Assembly (NCBI RefSeq): GCF_000317595.1
Contig: NZ_AEJC01000022.1
Location: 1-55,071, forward strand
Reading direction: 5' to 3'
From: Streptomyces ipomoeae 91-03
GTDB lineage: Bacteria > Actinomycetota > Actinomycetes > Streptomycetales > Streptomycetaceae
DNA: 55,071 nucleotides
Shown: piece after piece, positions 1-7,007 of the stretch
Position numbering within the stretch: the stretch's first letter is position 1
How the letters are laid out: each line of letters starts with the position of its first letter
Position numbers and translations under genes: made by a program
The notes under the pieces: model-generated
The model's input: only the letters and a program-made list of their open reading frames with translations
Database searches by the model: none
Told to the model about the DNA's origin: nothing

Positions 1-84
1 TCGGAGTGAAGCCTCCGGGGGCCCCGCCCTTTGCCGCATCTCGCCTCTCGCCTCTCGTCTCTCGCGCCTCCGTCTACGTCGCCG

Positions 85-393
85 TCAGCTGAGGTGACGC
101 TTCAGCCGCTGCCCCCGACTCTCGGCCACGCGCAACGCGTCGCCGAGCGCCTCACTCAACCGCTCGGCAAGAAACCGCAGTTCACCATGCGGAGCCTCCG
201 GCAGGATCGCGCGAGCATGGACGAGCAGTTCGGCTCCCATGCCGAGCTGAATGGACTCCGTGGCATCGGCGAGCCGGGACACCGGCCCACCGTCGTCGTC
301 GGCGATCAGATAACAGGGCTTGCCCTCGGCACCGACCCAGGGCAACAGCCGTAGTGGACCGCCCGACGGGGACACCTCGTCCTCCGCTCCCAT
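85..393 (-). CDS. Small hypothetical protein, second gene of a coupled pair
   Basis: Encodes 102 residues starting MGAEDEVSPSGG and ending in a basic tail (GQRLKRHLS). No family is recognised. The middle (PCYLIADDDGGPVSRLADATESIQLGM) looks like a small alpha/beta fold, and the C-terminal half is one long amphipathic helix. The ATG shares one base with the upstream gene's stop (TGATG), so the two are almost certainly co-translated. A longer reading in the same frame exists, but its extra N-terminus is arginine/proline-rich antisense-like sequence. The pair is divergent from the GntR gene and may share its operator. Confidence 0.75.
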   Translation of the reverse strand: MGAEDEVSPSGGPLRLLPWVGAEGKPCYLIADDDGGPVSRLADATESIQLGMGAELLVHARAILPEAPHGELRFLAERLSEALGDALRVAESRGQRLKRHLS

Positions 394-710
394 CAGGCGA
401 CCTCCATCCCATGGATCCAGTACGGCCCGGGTACGTCCAACCCCATCGCCGCCATGGCCAACTCCCGCCGCCGCTGACGTTGTTCGTGGGCGGTGACGTA
501 GGGCCGTACGGCGACGGTGGCGGCGCCGTCGAAGATCTCGTCGAGCCCGTAGGGGGACCGATGCGCCGGGAGCGGGGTGGGGGCCGGATCCGTCCACGCG
601 GCCGGGGGCGGTACGACGAGGGGGCGGGCCCCGGCCCGTCGTCGCCGGCCCGTACCGGGACTGAACAGAAGCCGCACCCACGCCGCGATACGACGGCTAA
701 GGTCATGCAT
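393..710 (-). CDS. Small hypothetical protein, first gene of a coupled pair
   Basis: Encodes about 105 residues: an amphipathic basic N-terminus (MHDLSRRIAAWVRLLFSPGTGRRRRAGARP), a proline-rich linker, and a C-terminal segment with RPYVTAHEQRQRRRELAMAAMGLDVPGPYWIHGMEVA. Two ATGs (716 and 710) are possible. The AAGGAG at 719-724 lies 8 nt from the inner ATG but only 2 nt from the outer one, so 710 is preferred. Its stop overlaps the next start. From memory the type recurs in Streptomyces beside small GntR or XRE regulators; its function is unknown. It is transcribed away from the regulator at 871. Confidence 0.7.
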   Translation of the reverse strand: MHDLSRRIAAWVRLLFSPGTGRRRRAGARPLVVPPPAAWTDPAPTPLPAHRSPYGLDEIFDGAATVAVRPYVTAHEQRQRRRELAMAAMGLDVPGPYWIHGMEVA

Positions 711-803
711 TGTCATCGCTCCTTGTCAGCGTTGGCCGCGCCCCGGGAGGTCCCACAACCTCGCCGGGGTTTTCGTCCTCTTTGAACATAGCGAGAGGTG
801 CAG

Positions 804-827
804 CCCTCTGTATACAAGTACAGAGGG
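804..827. promoter_or_regulatory. Perfect 9-bp-arm inverted repeat, probable GntR operator
   Basis: CCCTCTGTA at 804-812 is the exact reverse complement of TACAGAGGG at 819-827, with TACAAG between. The core TGTATACAAGTACA resembles the TGTA/TACA operators of short GntR repressors. It lies between the divergent small-gene pair (start 710) and the GntR gene (start 871), where it could control both. The assignment to the neighbouring regulator is inference. Confidence 0.6.
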
Positions 828-870
828 ATCCACTCGAATGGGTAGGATGAGCATTGTCTACGTTGGACAT

Positions 871-1173
871 ATGAGCGATACAGAGGAGTCTGAGAAGCCT
901 CTGGACCCCATGAGCGCCCGACCGCTCTACGTCCAACTGGCCGACATCATCGAGCGCAAGATCGCGTCGGGAGAACTGGCCCCCGACCGGCCGATCCCTT
1001 CGGAGAACCACCTCGCCGACGAGTACGGCGTAGCAAGGCTCACCGCCCGCCGTGCAACCCAGGAACTCCGCGAGCGCGGGCTCGTGGTCACCGTGCGCGG
1101 AAAGGGCTCGTTCGTTGTCGAGCAGCCGCCCGTCCAAGCTGCCGCTGAAGGCGACGAGTCCACCAGTAAGTGA
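871..1173 (+). CDS. Minimal GntR-family transcriptional regulator
   Basis: Encodes 100 residues carrying a complete GntR winged helix: PLYVQLADIIERKIASGELAPDRPIPSENHLADEYGVARLTARRATQELRERGLVVTVRGKGSFV at residues 16-82. There is no effector or dimerisation domain after it; the protein ends about 18 residues later in an acidic tail. Such HTH-only GntR proteins typically repress neighbouring or mobile-element genes. ATGs also occur in frame at 838 and 847, and the one at 871 is chosen because MSDTEESEKPLD leads straight into the domain. The 804-827 repeat is its likely binding site, implying autorepression and control of the divergent pair. Confidence 0.85.
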   Translation: MSDTEESEKPLDPMSARPLYVQLADIIERKIASGELAPDRPIPSENHLADEYGVARLTARRATQELRERGLVVTVRGKGSFVVEQPPVQAAAEGDESTSK

Positions 1174-1514
1174 GCCCCCCGCTGCAACAGCCGCGCAGCC
1201 CGCAGGGCGGCGGCAGAAGCAGTATGAGTTTCCACGTGATGGTGCAGATCCCCGCAGGGCTGCTGGGCACCTGGCTCGGCCGGAACCGCACGGCCGGGGT
1301 CACTTACGTGTTCGTGCTGGCGGTGGCGGGTGTGCTCACGGCTGCTCTGCTGTGGGGAGTCCTGGAGGCCGGCCCCGTCACCCGGACCCTCCCTCTCTGG
1401 GCCGACTTCATGGCACGCGCCTCGCTGGCCATGGCCACGTACGTCTGGCTGAGCCGCCACCTCCTGACTCGGCCTGTGCGACGACCTGAAGCCCGTGAGG
1501 CCGCAGCATCCTGA
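1170..1514 (+). CDS. Small two-helix integral membrane protein
   Basis: Two hydrophobic segments are visible: GVTYVFVLAVAGVLTAALLWGVLE and ARASLAMATYVWLSRHLL, joined by a short polar loop and ending in a charged tail. No known family is recognised. The GTG at 1170 overlaps the GntR stop (GTGA), suggesting coupling. An internal ATG at 1224 (MSFHVMVQIPAGLLGTW) is an equally plausible start that would remove a low-complexity proline/glycine leader; neither has a strong Shine-Dalgarno. Co-transcription with the GntR gene is likely. Confidence 0.6.
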   Translation: MSPPLQQPRSPQGGGRSSMSFHVMVQIPAGLLGTWLGRNRTAGVTYVFVLAVAGVLTAALLWGVLEAGPVTRTLPLWADFMARASLAMATYVWLSRHLLTRPVRRPEAREAAAS

Positions 1515-1560
1515 GATGCTCCCGGCGCCTCCGCTGGGGAGTGGGAGCCAGTGACCTCAG
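1511..1560 (+). terminator. Possible terminator after the small membrane gene
   Basis: CTGAG at 1511-1515 and GCTCCC at 1518-1523 pair with GGGAGC at 1543-1548 and CTCAG at 1556-1560 around a GC-rich loop, directly after the stop at 1514. There is no T-run, which is common in Streptomyces. Confidence 0.35.
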
Positions 1561-1650
1561 CTTGGGCGGCTGCGGCACTTTGGGCCGGTTAGGGCGCTGA
1601 CCTGGGAGAACGGTTGGTCTGCGGCTTCGTCAGAGCCGGTCGCGTTCCCC

Positions 1651-2302
1651 GTGATGCCCCCGCTGGTCCCCCGCTCGATATGGTGCGTTTGTGGTGTGGC
1701 GGTCGCGGTGGCCAGTGACTGCGCACAGTCCTTGACCGAGCGGTCAGTCATTCCCGGCCGGCGGCGTCGGCTCGTCGGCTTCGCAAGGGAAGCGGCCGCC
1801 CACGGCGTCCATGTCGACACGATCGTGCATGTGATCGAATATTTGTGGCGGGCCGCCGAGGACCTCCACCCAGTCCACGCAGCGCGCGCGGCCTGGGTCG
1901 CCGACGCCGCCCGCACCGTGCTGGACGGGCACAGCCCCCGCGTCGTCGCCGCACTGCGCCAGCACTTGCGCACCCGCCCAGATGACGCGAAGCAACTGCC
2001 CGCCATCGCCCGCACCTCCGCCTACCTGCAGGCCAAGGAGCCCTACCTGCGCCCACCTCGCCCTCGCCATGGGCTGGCCCATCGCGACCGGGGTGATCGA
2101 GGGAAGTTGCCGCTTCCTCGTCAAGGACCGCCTGGACGCGACCGGGGCGAGATGGAGCCTGACCGGCGCCGAGGTGGTCCTCCTCCTGCGCGCCGTCATC
2201 GACAACGGCGACTTCGAGCGGTACTGGCGCTACTTCACCGAACTCGACCACCTGCACACCCACGCACTCCGCTACCAGGGACAACTCGCCCTCGCGGCGT
2301 GA
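1651..2302 (+). pseudogene. Frameshifted 3' remnant of an ISKra4-family transposase
   Basis: From about 1768 the translation (LVGFAREAAAHGVHVDTIVHVIEYLWRAAEDLHPVHAAR) and, in another frame, ALAMGWPIATGVIEGSCRFLVKDRLDATGARWSLTGAEVVLLLRA match the C-terminal half of ISKra4-type transposases, including the GWPIATGVIEG and KDR-D-TGARW landmarks. The first part reads in one frame to about 2050 (KEPYLR) and the rest in the next, so one base has been gained or lost near 2051-2054. The N-terminal half and both IS ends are missing. It is a dead IS fragment and marks the left edge of the lower-GC restriction-modification segment. Confidence 0.8.
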
Positions 2303-2411
2303 CCGCAGCCACCCACCCATCGCCCAAGAAGCAACGCACCCCCCTGCGGCCTGGTCACACGGGCGGCTCTCCAGGCGGCGCCTCCTCCGCGCCCAGCCGC
2401 CGAAAAAGAGC

Positions 2412-2430
2412 AGCTCATTTTGAGCTAGAG
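2412..2430 (+). promoter_or_regulatory. Inverted repeat and possible promoter upstream of the R-M operon
   Basis: AGCTCA (2412-2417) and TGAGCT (2421-2426) form a perfect 6-bp inverted repeat with a TTT spacer, followed by TAGAGT, a plausible -10 hexamer. It lies about 57 nt before the TTG start of the methylase gene. The decamer TTGAGCTAGA also occurs in the TnpB/RHH intergenic region at 39631-39640. A regulatory role is inferred. Confidence 0.35.
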
Positions 2431-2486
2431 TTGCGGCACCCACCCTTTGATACCGGGCACAACGGTAGAGGAAGGACATCTCGGTC

Positions 2487-4157
2487 TTGAGTGCCAAGAA
2501 CAGCGCCCCGGAGGAGGCTGTACGCCAACGCGTACTTGCCGACCTCAAGAAGTTGGGTTGGAAGGAAACCCGGCTGCAGAAGGAGTGGCGTGTACCGGAC
2601 ACGCCGCACGACCTGACGAAGCGGGAGCGCGGGCAATCCTTCGATGCCTGCGGTCGGGCTGATCTGGCCGCCTTCGCAGACGACTCGGGCGAATCGCACG
2701 CGCTCCAGGTTCTCTTCGAGTTCAAGGCGCCCTCGATCTCTGAGGGTAAAGAGCAGCTCATGCGCTACATGGCCTCCGAGCCAGTGGTCCGCATGGGGTA
2801 CTGGACCAACGGCAACGAGAGCCTGGCGGTCTACAAGTCGCATACCAACGACTGGATCGAGCAAAAGAACGCTCCTCTGCCCCACCCGGGCGAGGATCTG
2901 ACCGCACCGCCGGCCACCCCGCCCACTTGGAACGACTTGGTGGTCCCCACCGAAGCCCAGTTGTCGGCCGCCTTGCGCCGCCTCGTGGCCACAGTGGTGG
3001 TAAGCGACTCGCGTTCGACCCGCCGCGAGGATCAACTGCGGGAGCTGCTGCACGTCATCCTGGTCAAGGTTGAGTCGGACGCCTGGTCATCGAGCTCGGC
3101 CAACCAGGACAAGCCGGTCCCCTTCAGGATCTACGGCGACAAGGCGTCCATGCTTCATGTGACAGCCGATCAGATCCAGCAGCAGTTCAGGAGCTATTTC
3201 GCGCGGCAGAAGAACCGAGTCTTCAACCCGGATGATCGCGACGAAATCCTCCTCAGGGAGGAAACTATCTTCGCCGTCGTCGACATACTGTCCCCGTGGC
3301 GAATTCTGGGCGATCAGGTCGACCTGCTGTCCAAGGCTTTCCAGATCTTCCGGACCAAGGCGCTGAAGTCGGGAGAGGGGCAATTCCTCACGCCGCAGCG
3401 CGTCATCCGGCCGTGCGTATCCATCATGGAGATCACCTCTCGTGACAAGGTGATCGACCCCGCTTGCGGCACGGGCGGATTCATCGTCGAAGCTTTGCGG
3501 CAGGTTCAGGAGCGAGAGTTCCCTGGCGACGATGAGACGTGGAGATTGGTAAAGTTCGCCAACGACAATCTGTATGGCGTGGACCTCGACCCGCTCAACG
3601 TCAAGCTCGCTCGGGCAATGATGATCGCCATGCGCGATGGATCCACACACGTCCTTTTGGGAGACGCTGTTCGGCAGCATACGTGGCCGGCCAAGTTCCC
3701 CCGCTTGAAGGAAGAGCTGGGTGGAGATAGCAACAGCTTCGTGGCGGAATCATTCACGGTCGTTCTCACCAACCCGCCTTTCGGTGAGGACCTAAAGGTT
3801 AAGGCGTCAGATGCTCGCGCCGCCGGATACACGATTTCTAAGGCGGCTGCCAGCGGGCGTAAAGAGTACGTCGACTTGGAAATCGGCCTGATGTACTTGG
3901 AGTTGGCTCACCGTCTCCTGCAGGTGGGTGGTCGAGTTGGAATTATCCTCCCGGAAACCTACTTCTTCTCCTATAAGTACCGGTGGCTCCCTTCATGGAT
4001 GGAGGGGAGATTCGCGCTTCGCGGGATGTTCAACATTGCCATGGAAGCCTTCGAGGAGTTCTGCCGGGCAAAGACCAACTTCTACGTCTTCGAGAAGATT
4101 GGAAACGGGCCGGAAGGAATGGTGCAGGAAGAACTTACAGAGGAGAGCGAAGCCTGA
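2487..4157 (+). CDS. Fused PD-(D/E)XK nuclease / N6-adenine DNA methyltransferase
   Basis: Encodes 556 residues from a TTG start preceded by AGAGGAAGG. Residues ~10-115 resemble the HsdR N-terminal nuclease fold: RADLAAF (D59), LFEFKAP (E78, K80) and EQLMRYM (Q90) give the D-ExK-Q set, followed by YWTNGNE. Residues ~150-550 are an HsdM-type gamma-class N6-adenine methylase with motif I DPACGTGGF (324-332) and motif IV NPPFG (429-433), both intact. Its stop overlaps the start of a specificity subunit (TGATG). Nuclease and methylase on one chain plus a separate S protein is the BcgI-like Type IIB plan; no hsdR is present here. GC is visibly lower than in neighbouring genes, suggesting transfer. 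An alternative is a Type I-like M subunit with a non-cleaving N-terminus. Confidence 0.85.
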   Translation: MSAKNSAPEEAVRQRVLADLKKLGWKETRLQKEWRVPDTPHDLTKRERGQSFDACGRADLAAFADDSGESHALQVLFEFKAPSISEGKEQLMRYMASEPVVRMGYWTNGNESLAVYKSHTNDWIEQKNAPLPHPGEDLTAPPATPPTWNDLVVPTEAQLSAALRRLVATVVVSDSRSTRREDQLRELLHVILVKVESDAWSSSSANQDKPVPFRIYGDKASMLHVTADQIQQQFRSYFARQKNRVFNPDDRDEILLREETIFAVVDILSPWRILGDQVDLLSKAFQIFRTKALKSGEGQFLTPQRVIRPCVSIMEITSRDKVIDPACGTGGFIVEALRQVQEREFPGDDETWRLVKFANDNLYGVDLDPLNVKLARAMMIAMRDGSTHVLLGDAVRQHTWPAKFPRLKEELGGDSNSFVAESFTVVLTNPPFGEDLKVKASDARAAGYTISKAAASGRKEYVDLEIGLMYLELAHRLLQVGGRVGIILPETYFFSYKYRWLPSWMEGRFALRGMFNIAMEAFEEFCRAKTNFYVFEKIGNGPEGMVQEELTEESEA

Positions 4158-5146
4158 TGCCCGCGATCAATGCGCCGTCCTGGTTCTCTGAGGAGACGGT
4201 TACAGTCTCAACGGCACCGACGTGTGGTTTGACGAAGGGCGGGCGGCTCCTCCCACTTCTCAATCCCAGGACCGGGGCTCGCGTCATGACGACCGATCCT
4301 GAGACGGGTGAGTCAGTCACTGCCATCAACGACGTACTTCTCAGTGATGCACTCGCTCTCCAGCGCGGAGAGCGGACTAGCACCATGCGCGACATTCCTG
4401 CCTCAGACGTCCTGCCGCGAACCCGCGTTCCCGTGTATTACGACCGCCGGTATCACGAGCGCTTTATCGCCGAGATGCAAACGGAACGCTTCCAGGGGTT
4501 CCGCAGTGCCACTCTTGCCGAACTGGCAAAGAGTGGAATCATTACCATTCGCGGCGGTCACGGATCCCCCTCTTCCGGCCAGCGGATCGGAAACGTGCCC
4601 TACATCAAGGTGTCTGATCTGCGGGCCGGGTTCGTGAACATCAACCCCACGAATCGGGTACCCCGGTCCATCGCCGAAGAATTCTGGAAAGGGCCCAGCT
4701 CTCGACTCCAAGCCTTCGACATTCTCTGCCCGGAACGCACCAGCAAGAATATCGGCGACTTCTGCGTCTTGATGCCGGGCCAGGAGCAACTGCTTCTGAC
4801 CAAGGAAATCATTGTGATTCGCCCGGGAGAGCGAGCGGAGTTCGACTCGTTCTATCTGCTTTGGGCGATGACGCTTAAGATTGTGCGTGAGCAGTGGAAG
4901 CGCGTCATCTTCATGCAGACCAATCGCGAGGACGTGGGTGATCGGTTCCTGGAGATCGAAATCCCGGTGCCCAACGATCCCGTGACAGCGGCCAAGGTCT
5001 CGCAGCCGTTCCGTAGCTACTACCAGACAGTGGCGAAGGCTCGGACGAGCCTGGGCCAATATCTCGCAGATTCCGGCGATCACCACTTCTTCGTATCGGA
5101 CTCGGAGGGGGACATCGAGACGCAAGAGGAAGAGGAAATAGCATAG
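4157..5146 (+). CDS. Restriction-modification specificity (S) subunit, single TRD
   Basis: Encodes 329 residues. After a ~110-residue N-terminal region, residues ~115-300 look like one HsdS target-recognition domain: SATLAELAKSGIITIRGGHG, the hallmark PYIKVSDLRAGFV (148-160), ILCPERTSKNIGDFCVL, and LTKEIIVIRPGERAEFDSFYLLWAM. A C-terminal helix (SYYQTVAKARTSLGQYL) and acidic tail follow. A normal Type I HsdS has two TRDs and 400 or more residues, so this is a half-size S protein, close in length to BcgI-type S subunits. It is translationally coupled to the methylase gene (TGATG) and should set the DNA target of the complex, probably as a dimer reading a symmetric or bipartite site. Confidence 0.85.
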   Translation: MPAINAPSWFSEETVTVSTAPTCGLTKGGRLLPLLNPRTGARVMTTDPETGESVTAINDVLLSDALALQRGERTSTMRDIPASDVLPRTRVPVYYDRRYHERFIAEMQTERFQGFRSATLAELAKSGIITIRGGHGSPSSGQRIGNVPYIKVSDLRAGFVNINPTNRVPRSIAEEFWKGPSSRLQAFDILCPERTSKNIGDFCVLMPGQEQLLLTKEIIVIRPGERAEFDSFYLLWAMTLKIVREQWKRVIFMQTNREDVGDRFLEIEIPVPNDPVTAAKVSQPFRSYYQTVAKARTSLGQYLADSGDHHFFVSDSEGDIETQEEEEIA

Positions 5147-5151
5147 AAAAG

Positions 5152-5189
5152 ATCGAGTCGCCCGACAGTACTCTGTCAGGCGACTCGAT
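5152..5189. terminator. Strong stem-loop terminator between the S gene and tRNA
   Basis: The 17-nt arms 5152-5168 and 5173-5189 pair with a single C/T difference (a G-U pair in one orientation) around the loop TACT. It lies 6 nt after the S-gene stop and 6 nt from the tRNA 3' end, so it can end transcription of both converging units. Confidence 0.8.
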
Positions 5190-5194
5190 TACAG

Positions 5195-5268
5195 TAGCGG
5201 GGACAGGATTTGAACCTGCGACCTCTGGGTTATGAGCCCAGCGAGCTACCGAGCTGCTCCACCCCGCG
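5195..5268 (-). tRNA. Initiator tRNA-fMet (CAT)
   Basis: Read on the minus strand, the 74-nt gene folds as a tRNA: acceptor CGCGGGG pairing with CCCCGC, D-arm GAGCAGCTCGGTAGCTC, anticodon loop CTCATAA (anticodon CAT), T-arm GCAGGTTCAAATCCTGC, discriminator A. Two initiator features are present: an unpaired 1:72 position (C opposite T) and three consecutive G-C pairs in the anticodon stem (GGG/CCC). CCA is not encoded. tRNA genes are common integration sites and this one borders a lower-GC R-M module, but no matching direct repeat was found on the far side. Confidence 0.95.
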
Positions 5269-5557
5269 TCGTCGCACGCAAGCGTACAGCACCCGACCGC
5301 ATGCCTGCCCTTATGGATGAGAGCTGACCTGGCGGCGCCCTTCCCATGACGCGCACGGTCAGATCCTCGCCAGGTCTGATAGGGGTCTCGCCCGAGACCC
5401 GACGGCGCTTTGCGGTCCACTTCTATGCTGTCCTCTGGACGGCGCAGTGGCGTCGGCGCCCGTTGACCGGCCTGGTGCCTCGGGACGCAGAGCCTGAACG
5501 CACTCCTACTCCAAGCCGGGTTCGCATCTCGCAAGAGCAGTCGGTCGGTGGGCTCGA

Positions 5558-6085
5558 TTACAGCTCGCGGAGGCCGGTCAGGACTCGCCCGATGAGCATC
5601 GGGGCAGCCCGCTGGCCGCCGAAGCCTGGCTCACCCAGGGCGCTGCTGGGACGAGCGGGAACCTCTGCCCAGACGATCTTCCCGGGGTGTGGTTGCGTGG
5701 GGGAGTAGCCCCAGCGGTTGGCCATCGTCTGGATGAGGACGAGTCCGCGGCCCCCGGTGGCGCTGGCGTCACTGGCGCGAGGTGCCGGCGGTCGCGGGTC
5801 GGGGTCACTGACCGCGAGGATGATGCCGCCGTCGGTGGGCCAGAGCATGAGCACGATCGTGCCGATACCGACGGAATGAGCGGCTGCTTCAGACGTCTTC
5901 GTGGGGCGTGCGTGCTGGATCGCGTTGGTTGCCAACTCCGATACGAGGAGCCGGGCGACTTCGATGCCCTCGTCGGGGAAGCGCCAGCGCTGAAGGATGT
6001 CGACGGTGTGGCGTCGGGCCCAGGCGACGGCGTTGGGGGTGGCGGCGAGGGTCAGTTCGCTGATGGGCGGGGGGATCTGGTACAT
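5558..6085 (-). CDS. RsbW-like ATP-binding (anti-sigma/regulatory) protein
   Basis: Encodes 175 residues with a HATPase_c_2 fold: N-box ARLLVSELATNAIQHARP, G1-like VSDPDPRPP, and G2 TGGRGLVLIQTMANRWGYSP. These are the hallmarks of the stand-alone RsbW/SpoIIAB-like kinases abundant in Streptomyces. Such proteins act as anti-sigma factors or anti-anti-sigma kinases, or pair with DUF397/XRE proteins. An XRE-DUF5753 gene lies about 9 kb away (14391), but no close partner is adjacent. It is the last gene of the minus-strand run, 121 nt beyond the methyltransferase gene, so co-transcription is possible but not tight. Confidence 0.85.
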   Translation of the reverse strand: MYQIPPPISELTLAATPNAVAWARRHTVDILQRWRFPDEGIEVARLLVSELATNAIQHARPTKTSEAAAHSVGIGTIVLMLWPTDGGIILAVSDPDPRPPAPRASDASATGGRGLVLIQTMANRWGYSPTQPHPGKIVWAEVPARPSSALGEPGFGGQRAAPMLIGRVLTGLREL

Positions 6086-6206
6086 GCGGATGGCTCCCTC
6101 GGCGGCGTGGCCGGGCGGGTGAGGGGCGCTGTGGCGTCGGTGGAGGCCCGCGAGTCCGAGACGGTGAGGGACGGGGCACCCCGGACTCGCGGGCTGCTTG
6201 AGAGGC

Positions 6207-6944
6207 CTACTTCGCGGCGACGACGTAGACGCTGCCCCAGCGGCGCTTCGGGTTGGCCATGGTGGGGTCGAAGGTCCATGGATCGACGGTGGTGAAGCCG
6301 GCCTCGGTGAAGAGCTGGACGAGCTTCTCGTAGTCGTACGCCCACAGGTGCGGGGTGTACGTGGGGTCGTCGTCCTGGTCGCGGAAGACGAGGTTCACGA
6401 GGTCGAGCCGCGTGTTGATGTGGCCGCGGCAGTCGCGCTTGGCGTACCAGCGCTCGATCGTTTCGTCAGAGGTGTCTATGGGCCCTGGGTACTGGCTCAG
6501 GGCGAAGGCGGCGTCGGGGACGCCGGTGATGATCCGGCCACCCGGCACGAGGACGCGGTGGGCCTCGCGGACGTAGTGCTTGGCGGAGCGCGGGTAGTCG
6601 ATGTGCTCCAGGAAGTGCTCGGAGAAGATCTCGTCGGTGCTGTCGTCCTGGAGGGGGATGCCCTCGCGGATGTCCCAGAGGAGGTCGGCCGGCGGGACGA
6701 GGTCGATGTTGAGGAAGCCGTCGATGCGGTGGGCTCCGCCGCCGATCTGGACCTTGGCGGGTTTGTCGTCGATCTGCCCGTTGGGCCACGCGCGCCGGCT
6801 GGCGTGGTGGTAGCGGTGGAGCTCGATCTCCTTGGCGGCGGCCCGGAGGGTGCGGGCGAGGCCGTGGGTGGTGGCGGGGTCGGCGAGGACGGAGGCGATC
6901 TGCTCGCCGAGGAGGTCGACGGAGGGCATGCCGGAGGAACTCAT
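6207..6944 (-). CDS. Class I SAM-dependent methyltransferase
   Basis: Encodes 245 residues. A helical N-terminus of about 60 residues precedes a Rossmann-type methyltransferase: KVQIGGGAHRIDGFLNIDL (a glycine-rich motif I variant), DDSTDEIFSEHFLEHI (the post-II 'EHxLEHI' signature of Methyltransf_11-like enzymes), EAHRVLVPGGRIITGVPD, and a C-terminal YDYEKLVQLFTEAGF. The ATG at 6944 has AGGAG 7 nt upstream; a GTG at 6947 is less well spaced. The substrate is unknown. It follows the 464-aa gene by about 60 nt and belongs to the nucleotide-handling cluster, so a small-molecule or nucleotide-conjugate substrate is a reasonable guess only. Confidence 0.8.
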   Translation of the reverse strand: MSSSGMPSVDLLGEQIASVLADPATTHGLARTLRAAAKEIELHRYHHASRRAWPNGQIDDKPAKVQIGGGAHRIDGFLNIDLVPPADLLWDIREGIPLQDDSTDEIFSEHFLEHIDYPRSAKHYVREAHRVLVPGGRIITGVPDAAFALSQYPGPIDTSDETIERWYAKRDCRGHINTRLDLVNLVFRDQDDDPTYTPHLWAYDYEKLVQLFTEAGFTTVDPWTFDPTMANPKRRWGSVYVVAAK

Positions 6945-7007
6945 CACGGATCTCCTGCGTGTGAGGTTGCTCGGGGTGGGGTGGGCCGCGGATGGCGGCG
7001 GCGGTGA

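Noticed and set aside
5383..5400. Hairpin GGGTCTCG/CGAGACCC as a terminator
   Set aside because: Only an 8-bp stem with a 2-base loop, and it is not placed at the end of either neighbouring gene.
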